Shown here: positions 22,536 to 33,388 of the stretch, one piece after another
How positions within the stretch are numbered: position 1 is the stretch's first letter
How the letters are laid out: the number at the start of each line of letters is the position of its first letter
NCBI GenBank assembly: GCA_946902985.2
Contig: OX336388.2
Location: forward strand, 287,596,526 to 287,660,525
From: Meconema thalassinum
Lineage: Eukaryota; Arthropoda; Insecta; Orthoptera; Tettigoniidae
DNA length: 64,000 bases
Direction: 5' to 3'
Notes under the pieces: generated by a model
What the model saw: only the letters and a program-made list of their open reading frames with translations
What the model was told of the DNA's origin: nothing
Database searches by the model: none
Made by a program: the position numbers and the translations under genes

Positions 22536-23620
22536 GTCATAGCGGTAAACATTTTTCTAAGTCATGAACAAGTGGCGCACAGAGTGTTTGGAGATCTGAA
22601 ATAATTGAAGACCCCGAAGAGATCTAATAATTGCAGCAGAGTGCAGATTTTGGACTTCTTAAAAACAAGAATGTGTGGGTTATCTTACAGCGTATACTAA
22701 TATTTTTCATAATTTATTTTTAATTCAATCATGAGTACCGTTAAATTCCAACTCAGGTACATAATTTGTTCATGTCGTTTCATTTCGTGACTTGGGATGT
22801 CGTGGTCATTGGCAGCAGGAGTATATCTTGTGGTATTGCTCTGAATGTGCGCACATCCTGAGATTGTTCTCATCCACCTCGTATACACGAGACAGGGGAG
22901 CCAACTTTAGTTACAGTACTCATTACTCATGCTTCACGGATTCGACAGCTGACATATTGTCATCGAGCGCTGACAGATGAACAGTTCCCTCGCAATCCAT
23001 CACCAGATATTTCATTCACTGTCAGAAAATAATTTGGTATCATTATTTTACAGTCCATGATTTTCCTCAGTGACTCATTGAATCGTTATTTGGAGAATGC
23101 GGTCATCTTCATTGCGAGATTAAACACTAGCACAGTCGGTTGGTTTTAATATTGGAAACATCTATCAGCAGACAAAGTAGGGGTCCCCATTTTAGCAAAC
23201 ACGTGAAATTAAGGAATATCCTGAATTGTGCCAAAAGTTGAAGAGCTAAATGGTCCGGAAAGATTTCAAATTGTGGGTCTTGGGGAGGTTTATCAATCGT
23301 AAAAAACAAATTTCCAAAATCACTTCCAGCCTAAATGCAGTAGCGGAGGAAATACAACCCTGAGCGGGTATCAACATTCGAATATCTCGGCTATAATCCA
23401 AGAAACCGATATTCAGCACAAAATCATAATTTTCACTAAGGTCTCAGGATTAATTTAAAAAAAGATACGAGCCTTACAGTAGTCGCATATGATGTGTAAC
23501 ATCTGATATGTTATCCTACTCGTATACTACACAGCTTGGACATTCTTAAAATGTTAATTTACACTCCATTTTCATACTGGTACTATGATGAATGTATAGA
23601 TTGAATTGGAGATATGCTAC
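22536..23620. other. No gene; one short shared repeat
   Basis: The only structure recognised is 23468-23522, shared with 61392-61446: ACGAGCCTTACAGTAGTCGC, then ATATGATGTGTAACAT and a near-palindrome around ATGTTATCCTACT. Confidence 0.5.
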
Positions 23621-23621
23621 T

Positions 23622-23823
23622 GTCACATTTGTGGCGCAGCGGTCAAGCTGTTAGCCTCTCACCAAGGTAGACCGGGTTTGATTCCCGGTCAATACATGTT
23701 AGATTTTCGAATTGAAATGCCATGTCATGTGGTTTGCATTCCACGTAAAAGGGAGGTACCGTGGATCATGATCGTGAGATTAACGGACACGCAAAACTAC
23801 AAGCTTCCTTCCTTCCTTCCTTT
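23622..23823 (+). mobile_element. tRNA-derived SINE
   Basis: The head is TGTGGCGCAGCGGTCAAGC (A box) and CCGGGTTTGATTCCCGG (B box, 40 bp downstream). The body holds TGCCATGTCATGTGGTTTGC. The 3' end is (CTTC)n at 23807-23823. The head is preceded by normal unique sequence and no target duplication was resolved. Confidence 0.65.
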
Positions 23824-23825
23824 TA

Positions 23826-24304
23826 CATTAATAATTCATAATAACAAAGTGACACACAACGTCGACAGTACTCTCAAATACTCTGAGCACATTCCTCAGT
23901 AACTATAGTCTAACATTCACTATTCTCAAGGCTCTCATACAGTTCGTCGTAAAGAATCAAAACGTGCCTTCCTACAATCATGAAATGACCTAGTCTCAGC
24001 TTTTATTCCACTCATATAACAACATTCTGTTATGGTTTTAATATTTGACTACTCACCCACAGCTTGACAATAATGCCGCTTACTTAAATGTCATTTGTCG
24101 TCTTTGTCCTACCCCATGTGATATTCAAACTTGAACGTGAAGCTTCATAAAATGCTCAATGACAAATGAAAGTCGGTGAAACATTTGCCACTGTGCTCGT
24201 CAAACCACTGCCTGCTAAATGCACTGCCTACTGTATTGCCATAACATTCTCGCACTACAGAGCACACACTGCCTTGTTTCCAATACACACATTTTCAATT
24301 TACA
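23826..24304. other. No recognised feature
   Basis: No coding or repeat structure was seen on either strand. Confidence 0.4.
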
Positions 24305-24540
24305 TCCAGCTGGCAGTGCGTCTTCACTTCCGTCCGATCCACTTCCGTTCGATCCACTTCCGCCCGATTCACTTCCGTCCCATTATCTGGCAGTGCGTCT
24401 TCACTTCCGTCCGATCCAATTCCGTTCGATCCACTTCCGTCCGATCCACTTCCGTCCCCAATTTTCAAAATCACTCCCACAAAACTATCCAGCAACCGAG
24501 CGGAAAGATGTTACACATCAATAACATCTTCAGGCCATCT
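24305..24540. repeat. CACTTCCGTCCGATC short tandem repeats, shared with 62370-62550
   Basis: About 15-bp units CACTTCCGTCCGATC vary at a few bases. A ~79-bp higher-order duplication starts TGGCAGTGCGTCTTCACTTC (24311 and 24390). It continues into CAAAATCACTCCCACAAAA, CCGAGCGGAAAGATG and ACACATCA, which recur in order at 62450-62540. Open frames here are repeat translations. Confidence 0.7.
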
Positions 24541-24544
24541 TTAG

Positions 24545-25085
24545 TCCAGAGGCACACACGACTCAAACTATACACATCCTAGCCAAACCTATCCTTCTAT
24601 ATGGCAGCGAAGCTTGGACCCTTCGCAAAGGGCTGGAAGACACCTATGTCTCGCTCTAGCGGCAGAAGACACAACCCTCAGTTTGTAGTGCCGATAGGCG
24701 CTGCCATCTCGAGTTCATTAGCCAAACCAAGGCATCTTAGCGGGCACTATAAATGGCAGATGGTACAAGACATCAAAATAGATAATAATAAAGTTTGGGA
24801 CAGGCTTTGCATGTAACAGACATGATATAGGTAGCTGTGAATAATAAAGACAGAAAAAAAACCAGTTGAAAAAGAAAATAACAAGCATATAGCTAGCAGT
24901 ACCCATAATGTAATCTATGGAGATATACTGACTGTTCTGTTGAAATAAGTGATTTAAATTAACATAAAAAAGAGTACTTGTAGGATCACCAGACAAGTCC
25001 TCAAATACCAACCTAGAGGCAGAAGAGACGTAGGTCGACCTACGGAGAGATGGAACGAGACCGTAACTGGCCACCTGGCCTAACA
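24545..25085 (+). pseudogene. LINE RT C-terminal fragments, interrupted
   Basis: At 24555-24635 one frame reads TRLKLYTSLAKPILLYGSEAW, the 'LLYG-E-W' block after the RT domain. At 24980-25075 a second piece reads LKYQPRGRRDVGRPTERWNE, the extreme C-terminal GRRD-GRP-RW motif of the same kind of LINE. The ~340 bp between them contains stops and is not recognisable. Confidence 0.6.
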
Positions 25086-25175
25086 CTTGTTAGGAAGAAG
25101 AAGGAGAAACAGCCTAACACATTTTCTTTTTGATTCAAATCCTAGCCAAATTAACTTATTTACATAATTTTTATT

Positions 25176-25241
25176 AGTCTACTATTCACATTTTGCAAAA
25201 ATGAGGAAAAAGTAGACATGAGATCGATCCGGGAAAATGTG

Positions 25242-25274
<33 letters not shown>

Positions 25275-26253
25275 CCTAAACAGCTGCAGAAATCGAAACC
25301 AAATTTAGTATGAATGAAGATGTATACCGGAATATCTCACGTCCATATTTGAAAATGATATGGACCAACTGCTGAAAATAAGCACTAGAAATTTGAGCTC
25401 CATGTTGGATATCTTGGAAGGTATGCATGGGAGCTATTCCAAAATTGGCACACATGCAGATAACACTATTTCAGTTTAATTTCCAGGAGGCCATACATGA
25501 CAGTTTTGTCAAAATAATTTTAAGCCTTCTGATAAGTCCAATGTTTAAATGCCTATAACTTCTACACTATCAATTGGATTTCAACCAAATTTCGTATGTG
25601 CTATGTGTAACATAACATATATGACTATAAGTATTCTTAAGATCAATCAGGGCTGCCAACTGGTAATAAATGCTGTCTTTATGTTTTTAACCTAATATCA
25701 ATATATCAGGAAGTATGCAAGCCAACAGCCCTATACTTTGCACACGTATAGCATCTGACATTCTAGATTAATTTGGAATAATTAATATAAGTCAGTGCTG
25801 CCAACATGATTCTATGCCTGCTGATAGGTCCAATTTTAAAATACATGTAACTTCTATACTAACAAATGGATTTCGTCCAAAATTGGCACAACAAGATAAC
25901 ATAATATTTCAGATTAGGCTATTTCTGACCATCACACGCATGACATTTTGCCAACATGCTTTTACGCGTGCTGATAGATCCAATGTCTAACTGCATGTAA
26001 CGTCCATTGGACTTCAACCAATTTTTTTATTCTGTACCTTAAGAGATGGAACTAAGAATATATTCAGTCAACAGGGCTGCCAACTGTAGTTCTCTATTAG
26101 GCTACATTATGCCAGGTATCCAGTATTTCGAAATAATTAGAAATTTCGATATTACCAACTTAATTTCGTCATTATTCTAGATAGGTTCATATACTGTAGA
26201 ATAATCATTGGCATGAAAAGTAGGCTCTTTAGTTCGTCACGGAACTTCTTGTT
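25176..26253 (+). mobile_element. Helentron/DINE-like family B copy 1
   Basis: Begins AGTCTACTATTCACATTTTG. Ends GAAAAGTAGGCTCTTT, then AGTTCGTCACGGAACTTCTT and GT. The 5' end is repeated inverted just inside the 3' end, followed by the AGTTC/GAACT stem-loop also seen in family A. A TGTC-type (GTCT)n run lies at 25240-25273. Internal units carry CAGGGCTGCCAACT and GCCAACATGATT. It is flanked by T on both sides, without duplication. Confidence 0.6.
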
Positions 26254-26692
26254 TCTCTCAATATCCTCCGGTGTTTTTCGATTATTTGACAAATATTCTC
26301 ATCGGAAGAAGTTATAAGGGCTTAAGTGATACTCCATTAACGCACACTAGCGGTCGTAGTGGTAGAAGAGGCAAACTGCTAAACTAATCGACAGGATATG
26401 GTTGAGTTTCTAGTGTACAATCATGAGTCCACCGCGTGTCAGTATGCCGGCACCTCGTAACAAACGTTTACTGTGTCCTTTACGTTTGGAGAAGTGGAGG
26501 AAACAAGGAGAATTAATTACAAATTCACCAACAATGAGATTCAGTGATGGACCGGTTTCGATTTGGCAATCGGATGAAAATTGAACAGTAATCGACAGCC
26601 AATGAGAACATGGTGTCAAAAACGAACTTTTCAACTTTGATATGCTTGCCTGAAGAGCAGAACTGTTTATATTTGTAGGCGTCAGTGTGTTT
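26254..26692. other. No recognised feature
   Basis: Short frames only; nothing recognised. Confidence 0.4.
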
Positions 26693-26699
26693 GTTGAAA

Positions 26700-27402
26700 A
26701 GTAAAGGACACCACGTACTCTTGGGCATACGAATTAGCTGGTATCATTATACTATGCAATTTCTGGGTTTATGATTCTTGTAACATGTAAAAGGCAGTAT
26801 ATTCCGAGCTGTTTGTGGCCATTAAATGGTACTTAGCTTTTGTAGAATGTGTGAAATTAGTACGAATTTTGACATGGAAATTTTCAGGAAAAAAGTAGTA
26901 TTAGTTACTTCAGGTATACATTCCTCAGTTGTTTAGCGATCAAATGCTCTCAAATTTAGTTCACAAACTGGGAATGGACAATGACAGACGAGTAATCACT
27001 TTTTAATTAATATTGGGTTATAATGTTAGAAAACAAAACCCAACATACATTTTTTTAAATATTTATAAAAAACAACACTTTTGTTAGCATTCTTCATTTC
27101 TTACATTCTAACCCAGTTTGTGAACAAACTTTATGAGTATCTGGTCACTAAACAACTGAGGAATATGTACCTGAAGTAACTAATACTATTTTTTCCCCTG
27201 AAAATTACCATGTCAAAATTCGTACGAATTTCGCTCAATCTATAAACGCTAAGTAGCATTTCATGACCATAATCAGCTCTGAATATACTGCCTTTTACAT
27301 GTTACAAGAATCATAGCTGTACTTTTACCATAAACCCAGAAATTGCGTAGTGTAAAGATGTGCACAATTCGTATGCCCAAGAGTACGTGGTGTCCTTTTA
27401 AA
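26700..27402. mobile_element. Foldback MITE with ~270-290-bp arms
   Basis: Arms 26700-26970 and 27111-27402 are inverted copies. Both outer ends have AAAGGACACCACGTACTC and TTGGGCATACGAATT. Shared inner blocks include TTCTTGTAACATGTAAAAGG, AGTTACTTCAGGTA and TTCACAAACTGGG. A ~140-bp AT-rich spacer separates them. AAAGT on the left and AAAGT after one extra T on the right may be a 5-bp duplication. No transposase is present. Confidence 0.75.
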
Positions 27403-28420
27403 GTTCGATGTGGGTACACAATTAAGATACGTGGTGTCTGGTAGTGAAAATATACGTGGATTATATTTAGAACTCCTCTAGTCAAGCATGTACCCGCAGA
27501 ATAGAGGTGCCCCTTCAAGCGCTTGGGGTGCTGCTGCTAATCCTGGGTATGACAGCAGTTATATTGAGTGTGGTTTCTCCAAGGGATTTTTCACACTTCT
27601 TCCAGGTAAATGCCGGGATTGAACACACGCTCAAGTACACGGGGCTGATGAGTAACATGTCCCAAGCTCCTAAAATAAATTATTTGCAACAACCGTTTTC
27701 TCATTTTGGTTTTACGTGAGGAAATAAGTAATACATGTAAATATGAAGCCCCACTACACATTTGAGAAGCGTTAGAAGCCCCAGTGTCTAATTAATTCAT
27801 GTAATTTATTTCTGGCACTAACTCCGAGCCCGCACTCGTATTGACCGACCGAAAGGCTTCTAAGTATAGATTTCTTGGCAACACCGGGAAATAGATTTCA
27901 TTAACTCGTCGTAATTTCAATACTAAGTTCATACAAGGAAGAAGACAAAGGTACTGGGACTTCCCGGATGGGTTGTAATGAAGTACAAGCGGTTATAAGT
28001 ACAAGCGGTTATTAGTTGAAAGTATTGGAATAAATGTTGGCAGGCTGAATGGCTCAAAGCCAAACAGTTTGTTTGCGTACAAAGTGTAGAGCGACAATAA
28101 CACACATTACAAGCGTGCTCTGAATATCGTGGCGGGGATGACAACGAGAACTCAATCCCTGGCTGTTGGAAGTTTATTCTTAGAGTCGGTACTTCAGTAG
28201 GACGACTCGTCTCTCTTTCATTACGCGTAGAGCGATGGGTGTTAGTGATTATGGCGAGCTATGAATAATTCACTATTGACGGCAAGCTTTTGGAGGTTGT
28301 TGTATAAAGATCCTGATAGCTTCAATCTATTCTGCACCAAATTGTAATGAAGAGAGGTTTATCAATTGAAAACAACTGTTTGTCTTCATCCAATTCAAAT
28401 CGTCACTGTTGATTATGGTT
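27403..28420. other. Mostly nothing; short SINE-core relic
   Basis: At 27598-27690, TTCCAGGTAAATGCCGGGAT and CAAGTACACGGGG match SINE core pieces at 20880-20910 and 44630. The remainder shows no gene. Confidence 0.4.
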
Positions 28421-28951
28421 CAGAGGTGTGCAAATTATCCGAGAATATAAATCAGCCACACATTTATATTCAATATCATTTTATTTTATTTCCATTCCCC
28501 TACTCAGTGATGCTTTCTCCCCTAAGAATTTGCAACTTTTCCCATAAGATATTGGGTCTGAGAAGTTTCAAAATTGGAGAATCTGAAGTATACATGAGCT
28601 GGGTCCTTTTTATAATTTTTATTATCTTTGGAATGTACCTCTTCTAAATTAGGTGATTTCAATCCATTGCCCACGAATCTTTGAATAGCTCAAGTCTGGA
28701 CCTTCATTACTAAAAGACTTGACAAGTATTTGCTCTAATTTCACACAAAAATTAATCAAAATGAAACGTTGACATTCTGCATTACATAGGCTACTATTTT
28801 AGTGGGAATTATAAAAAATCATTACGTCTATTAATTCAACGTTTGAAATAATTTCAGCACCTTGCAAACAATTTTACTGCTTTAATTCATAAAAAAGTAA
28901 AAACTTAATGTTGGAAAACAGGCGTTCAATCTAATAATTTGCACACCTCTA
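28421..28951. mobile_element. hAT-type MITE candidate
   Basis: Begins CAGAGGTGTGCAAATTAT and ends ATAATTTGCACACCTCT, a perfect 16-17-bp terminal inverted repeat. The CAGAGGTG-GCAAA form is typical of hAT termini. Flanking octamers do not match, so the duplication is lost or the pairing is wrong. Confidence 0.5.
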
Positions 28952-29389
28952 TAATTTATACCTATAAGCCTCATTATGTTGATATGGAGGTAGAAAAACA
29001 GTAATCAAAGTCCCTTGTGTATTTAAATTTGCGCCTGCATTCCATAGTTACCATCTAATTGTAGGACGAAGGTTGGAGGTTGGTTAATCATAATTTCTGC
29101 CGTGGGTTATTCAGGATTCGGAACTCTTCGTAGCGTTATTGGATCTCGATGGTCTGACGCAACAGAAACAACCACCACCACCTAGAATCGACATGTTATA
29201 CAAATCAAGTAGTTCCGTTAAAAACTAAACAGCCTATTTTCATATATCCTACTTATGTTAATTGCCTCTATCAACATACAAATTTTCAGTTTGATTGATG
29301 TAATAGATTCGTAGATATTGAGAACCGTCTAAATATGTTGGAGGTCGCCATGTTGGATTTTAATATATGTAGGCCATAGAGTTATGTAC

Positions 29390-29691
29390 TGCTCGAGTCC
29401 AAGCTCTATGAACTTGCGGGGTGAGGAGAAAGAGCAGGGAAGGGTCGGGCGTGAAGAGAAGTATCTGTCAACAGCCGAACGTGATATATGGTATTCCTTT
29501 CTATTCCAATACTGTTAACATTCGTCCGTTGCTCAAACCACTGTGGTGTTAGGAATGACTGAGTGAGTCACCGACCAATGTATTTGGTTCTGTACTGTGC
29601 ACGGACCGAGAAATCTCATCACTTGTCAACACCAGTACTAATAGTCCGCGATGCACATTCCTCTCAGGTTCACGCAGCTTAGACTCAAGCA
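29390..29691. mobile_element. 302-bp MITE, ~30-bp TIR, GTAC duplication
   Basis: The left end is TGCTCGAGTCCAAGCT and the reverse complement of the right end is TGCTTGAGTCTAAGCT. Similarity continues through GTGAAC/ATGAAC. It is bordered by GTAC at 29386-29389 and 29692-29695. Uninterrupted family A copies read TTATGTACTGTTACATGAAG here. No coding sequence is present. Confidence 0.7.
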
Positions 29692-30235
29692 GTACTATTA
29701 GGTGAGGATTGTTCTGAACGATCATTATCCAAACGTTGATTTCGATCGCAGGATTAGAACACAAGAAATAAAAACTTATATTTAAAATTTCGCACAGCTG
29801 CCATCTTGAGGTTATGTACAGAATTGAACAAAATTAGATGTCAGTGCATTGGAATTTGTATAGTCATTTGCTGTACCAAGTTTCACTGCGTTCGGATGGT
29901 TAAATCGCGAGAAACGTCTATTAAAATGTTTCAACTTCGCTTTTCCGCCATGTTTATGAAAGTCACACAGGTGAACTTTAAGTAGTGCCCTTTATCACCG
30001 TACAAAATTTCAGGGTGATGTCAGTAATAGTTTCGGAGATATAGAATGCCGGTGAAATATTTCGCAGAGCCCCCATATTGGATTGGTGAGACGTAATACG
30101 ATTTGAAGGGTACGGTAGGGGTCGGCTAAAATAGTACTATGACCTTACCGAGTGTCATTGAAATCGCTCCAGCCGTTTAGAAGTTATTATTGATACGCAC
30201 ACACGGACAAACGGTGATCACATAAGCCTATTTTT

Positions 30236-31646
30236 AGCCTACTTTTCACATTTTGCAAAAATGAGGAAAAAGTAGACTTATGAGATCGGGCAAATGTGTG
30301 TCTGTCTGTCTGTCCTTTTGTCTGTCAGTCTGAACTTCTGTCTGTCTATCTGGCTATCAACTCCTAAACGGCTGCAGCAATCGAAACAAAATTTGGTAGG
30401 AGTAAAGATCAATACCTGAATATCTCATGGCCATATTTGAAAATGATGTCAGTGCTACCAACTGCTGAAAAACCGCAATTGAAATTTGAGCTCCATGTTG
30501 GATATCTTGGAAGGTATGAATGGGAGCTATTTCAAAATTGGCACACGCATAGATAATAATATTGCAGTTTAATTTCCAGGAGGCCATACATGGCAGTGTT
30601 GCCAAAATGATTATAAGCCTGCTGATAGGTCCAAATTTAAATGCATATAACTTCTAAACTATCAATTGGATTTCAACCAAATTTCGTATGTGCTATGTGT
30701 TCATAAACAGATATGACTGAGCGTATTCTTAAGAGCCACCAGGGCTGCCAACTGTTAATAAATGATCTCATTTTTAAAAATCCAAATACCCATATATCAG
30801 AAAGTATACAAGTCGACAGCTTTAAATTATGCACACGTATCGTACCTGTCATTCTATATTAATTTGGAGTAACTTATATACGTCAGAGCTACCAACATGA
30901 TTCTAAGCCTGCTGAGAGGTCCAAATTTAAATACATGTAACTTCTATACTATCATTTGGATTTCAATCAAGTTTCGTGTGTGCTATGTGTACCATAACAG
31001 ATATGAAAATGCTGATTCTTAAAAGTAACTAGGCCTGCCAACTGTTAATAAATACTGTCTCTATTTTTGTTACCGTACCCTAATATCAATATATCAGAAA
31101 TTATGCAAACCAATAGTTCTAAACTTTGCACACGTATAGTACCTGGCATTCTAGATTAATTTGGAGTAACTAATATACGTCAGTGCTACCAACATGATTC
31201 TAAGCCTGCTGATGGGTCCAATTTTAAAATGCATGTAACTTCTATACAAACTAATGGATTTCATTCAAAATTGACACAACAATAGATCATATTATTTCAT
31301 ATTATTCCTGACCAATACATGTATGTCATTGTTGCCAACATGATTTTACGCGCACTGTTAGATCCAATTGTAACATCCATGCTATCCATTGGACTTCAAC
31401 CAAATTTTGTATTCTGTACCTTAAGAGATAGAACTGAGAATATATTCAGTCACCAGGGCTGCCAACTTTAGTTCTCTATTAGGCTACATTATGCCAGGTA
31501 TACAGTATTTTGTACTAATTAGAAATTTCGATATTACCAACTTAATTTTGTCATTATTCTAGATAGATCCATATAGATTAATCATTGGCATGAATCTTAA
31601 ATTTTAAGAAAAGTAGGCTCTTTAGTTCGTCACGGAACTTCTTGTT
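30236..31646 (+). mobile_element. Helentron/DINE-like family B copy 2, nested
   Basis: Begins AGCCTACTTTTCACATTTTG. Ends AAAAGTAGGCTCTTTAG, then TTCGTCACGGAACTTCTTGT. It lies within the T-run of a family A element and no target bases are duplicated. (TGTC)n runs are at 30300-30350. Internal ~295-bp spacing separates AGGGCTGCCAACTGTTAATA (30742) from the related copy near 31030. Confidence 0.65.
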
Positions 31647-31665
31647 TCATAAATGAAAATATGCT

Positions 31666-32036
31666 AAAAAGGAAAGCCTATAACAAACTATCGAGATTAC
31701 ATGCACTAGGTTTGTCATGTTTTGAATTCCTATCGATTGCCGCTGGGAGCCCGAGTTGTGTGATTGAATAGACGAGGATAAGACCTTATCTCGTGACCTG
31801 TTTAAATCGCAGGCATCACGAGTATAATTGGGAGTGTCGCAACACGGCGGATAATTGATCCCAATACACTCGAGCGAGCTGTCTGATTGTCAAGCGCACC
31901 ACAATGACCTGCTCTATGCAACTAGTAACACCCAACAAGCTTTGGCAATATGCAGTCTTAAAATACAACTCTAAAGTTCAATGAAATAAGTTGAATTCTG
32001 AATTTCTATTCTGCCCCGTAATAGTACATTATGCAA
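31666..32036. other. No recognised feature
   Basis: No coding or repeat structure recognised. Confidence 0.4.
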
Positions 32037-32039
32037 CGA

Positions 32040-32137
32040 GCCTATAATGGCAATAATTAAGACACGAGTACGTTTATAAAACGAGCGTAAGCGAGTTTCA
32101 TAATTTGCATACGAGTGTCTTAATTACCATTATAGGC
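32040..32137. repeat. Hairpin-type palindromic repeat
   Basis: The left arm (GCCTATAATGG, then AATTAAGACACGAGTACG) pairs with the right arm (CGTATGCAAATTAT in reverse, CGAGTGTCTTAATTACC, ATTATAGGC). The centre, AACGAGCGTAAGCGAG, is itself near-palindromic. At 32184-32201 there is a separate perfect 18-bp palindrome centred on TTCGAA. Confidence 0.6.
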
Positions 32138-32495
32138 GAGTTTCATACGACTGTTTATGTTCGACGATAATTATTATAACTATTTTATGTTCGAACATAA
32201 ATATTCATAAATATCTGTCGAGATTTCTCCAGTTTTATGTACTGAACAGAGCGCATGAGACGCAGAGAATGCCTTGTGTTTGACCATGGCCTCCTCGATT
32301 ACCCTACTATGACACTAGGCCAGGCAGTGAAATTTTAATTAGAAGGCCGTGTAACTAAGCGCATCTAATTATCTAATTGGTCAAACAACTGTTTCTTGAG
32401 CTCTGATTGGAGGCAGAAATGTTTCATAATGAAAAATAGTGTTATAATGAGCCACATTACAGTACAGTTTTGTGACATATAATAGTCCGGGTCGG

Positions 32496-32829
32496 AGAGC
32501 CTCCGTGGCTTAGGCGGCAGCACGCCGGCCTCTCACCGCTGGGTCCGTGGTTCAAATCCCGGTCACTCCATGTGAGATCTGTGCTGGACAAAACGGAGGC
32601 AGACAGGTTTTTCCCCGGGTACTCCGGTTTTCCCTGTCAAAATTTCATTCCAGCAACTGTCTCCACTATCATTTCATTTCATCTGTCATTCATTTAACCA
32701 TTGCCCCAGAGGAGTGCGTCAGGCCTCGGCAGCCGGCACAGTTCCAATCCTCGCCGCTAGATCGGGGCTTCATTCATTCCATTCCTGACCCGGTCGGAGA
32801 CTGGAAGCAGGCTGTGGATTTTCATTTTC
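32496..32829 (+). mobile_element. Complete tRNA-derived SINE with 14-bp target duplication
   Basis: Perfect AATAGTCCGGGTCG occurs at 32482-32495 and 32830-32843. The head has GTGGCTTAGGCGGCAGCACG (A box) and GTGGTTCAAATCCCGG (B box). The body has CCCGGGTACTCCGGTTTTCC, CATTTAACCATTGCCCC and GAGACTGGAAGCAGGCTG. The 3' end is T/CATTTT-rich. Length is 334 bp. The intact duplication means a comparatively recent, full-length LINE-driven insertion. Confidence 0.85.
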
Positions 32830-32843
32830 AATAGTCCGGGTCG

Positions 32844-33388
32844 AACATAAAACCATTTTAAATCCAACTTCTTTGTTTGAACTTCAATGTCATTGTATTC
32901 TAGATATACTATAACATTGCTGATTCGTATATCTTACCTTTCATTTATTGTTTGACCTTGGATACGGGATTTCGTTCTCACATAATCTGAGATTACAGTT
33001 TTTATGAAAGGTACACTGGAAATGGCTTCAAAGCTCTCTTTACTATCGTTGTTAACAATAATATTTTATCGGCTTGACCGTCAGACCCAGTTACATGGGT
33101 GCCGACTTACATTGTCTGCTTTTCCGTGGTGAGTATGATACAGAGGTTTTCATAATTCCCTCTGGGGTTTCGATACTTAATTGAGCAATATGACAAAGCA
33201 TCTCAGAATTACACACACAGAATCGCTCCAAGTTTCCACCCATGACAGGTGTCATGGCGTGCTTACAGATTTATCCACTAGAGGGCAGCAAACAACGAAA
33301 ACAACAAATCTGATGGTGAATGGTGAACAGAAAGCATGATAAAATTACGTACCAGGGCATTTTCGACTCGCAAACTGGGTGGTTTCAT
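32844..33388. other. No recognised feature
   Basis: No coding or repeat structure recognised. Confidence 0.4.

Larger units (their letters stand above)
29207..31665 (-). mobile_element. Family A copy carrying two nested insertions
   Basis: Minus-strand family A. The 3' terminus, CAAGTAGTTCCG, is at 29207. The 5' end is split: ATCACATAAGCCTATTTTT at 30217-30235 and TCATAAATGAAAATATGCT at 31647-31665. A 302-bp MITE (29390-29691) and a complete family B element (30236-31646) interrupt it. Confidence 0.65.

Noticed and set aside
32496..32570. Functional tRNA gene
   Set aside because: A and B boxes are present, but the cloverleaf is imperfect, a SINE body follows and a 14-bp target duplication surrounds the whole unit. 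The other tRNA-like heads are rejected for similar reasons.
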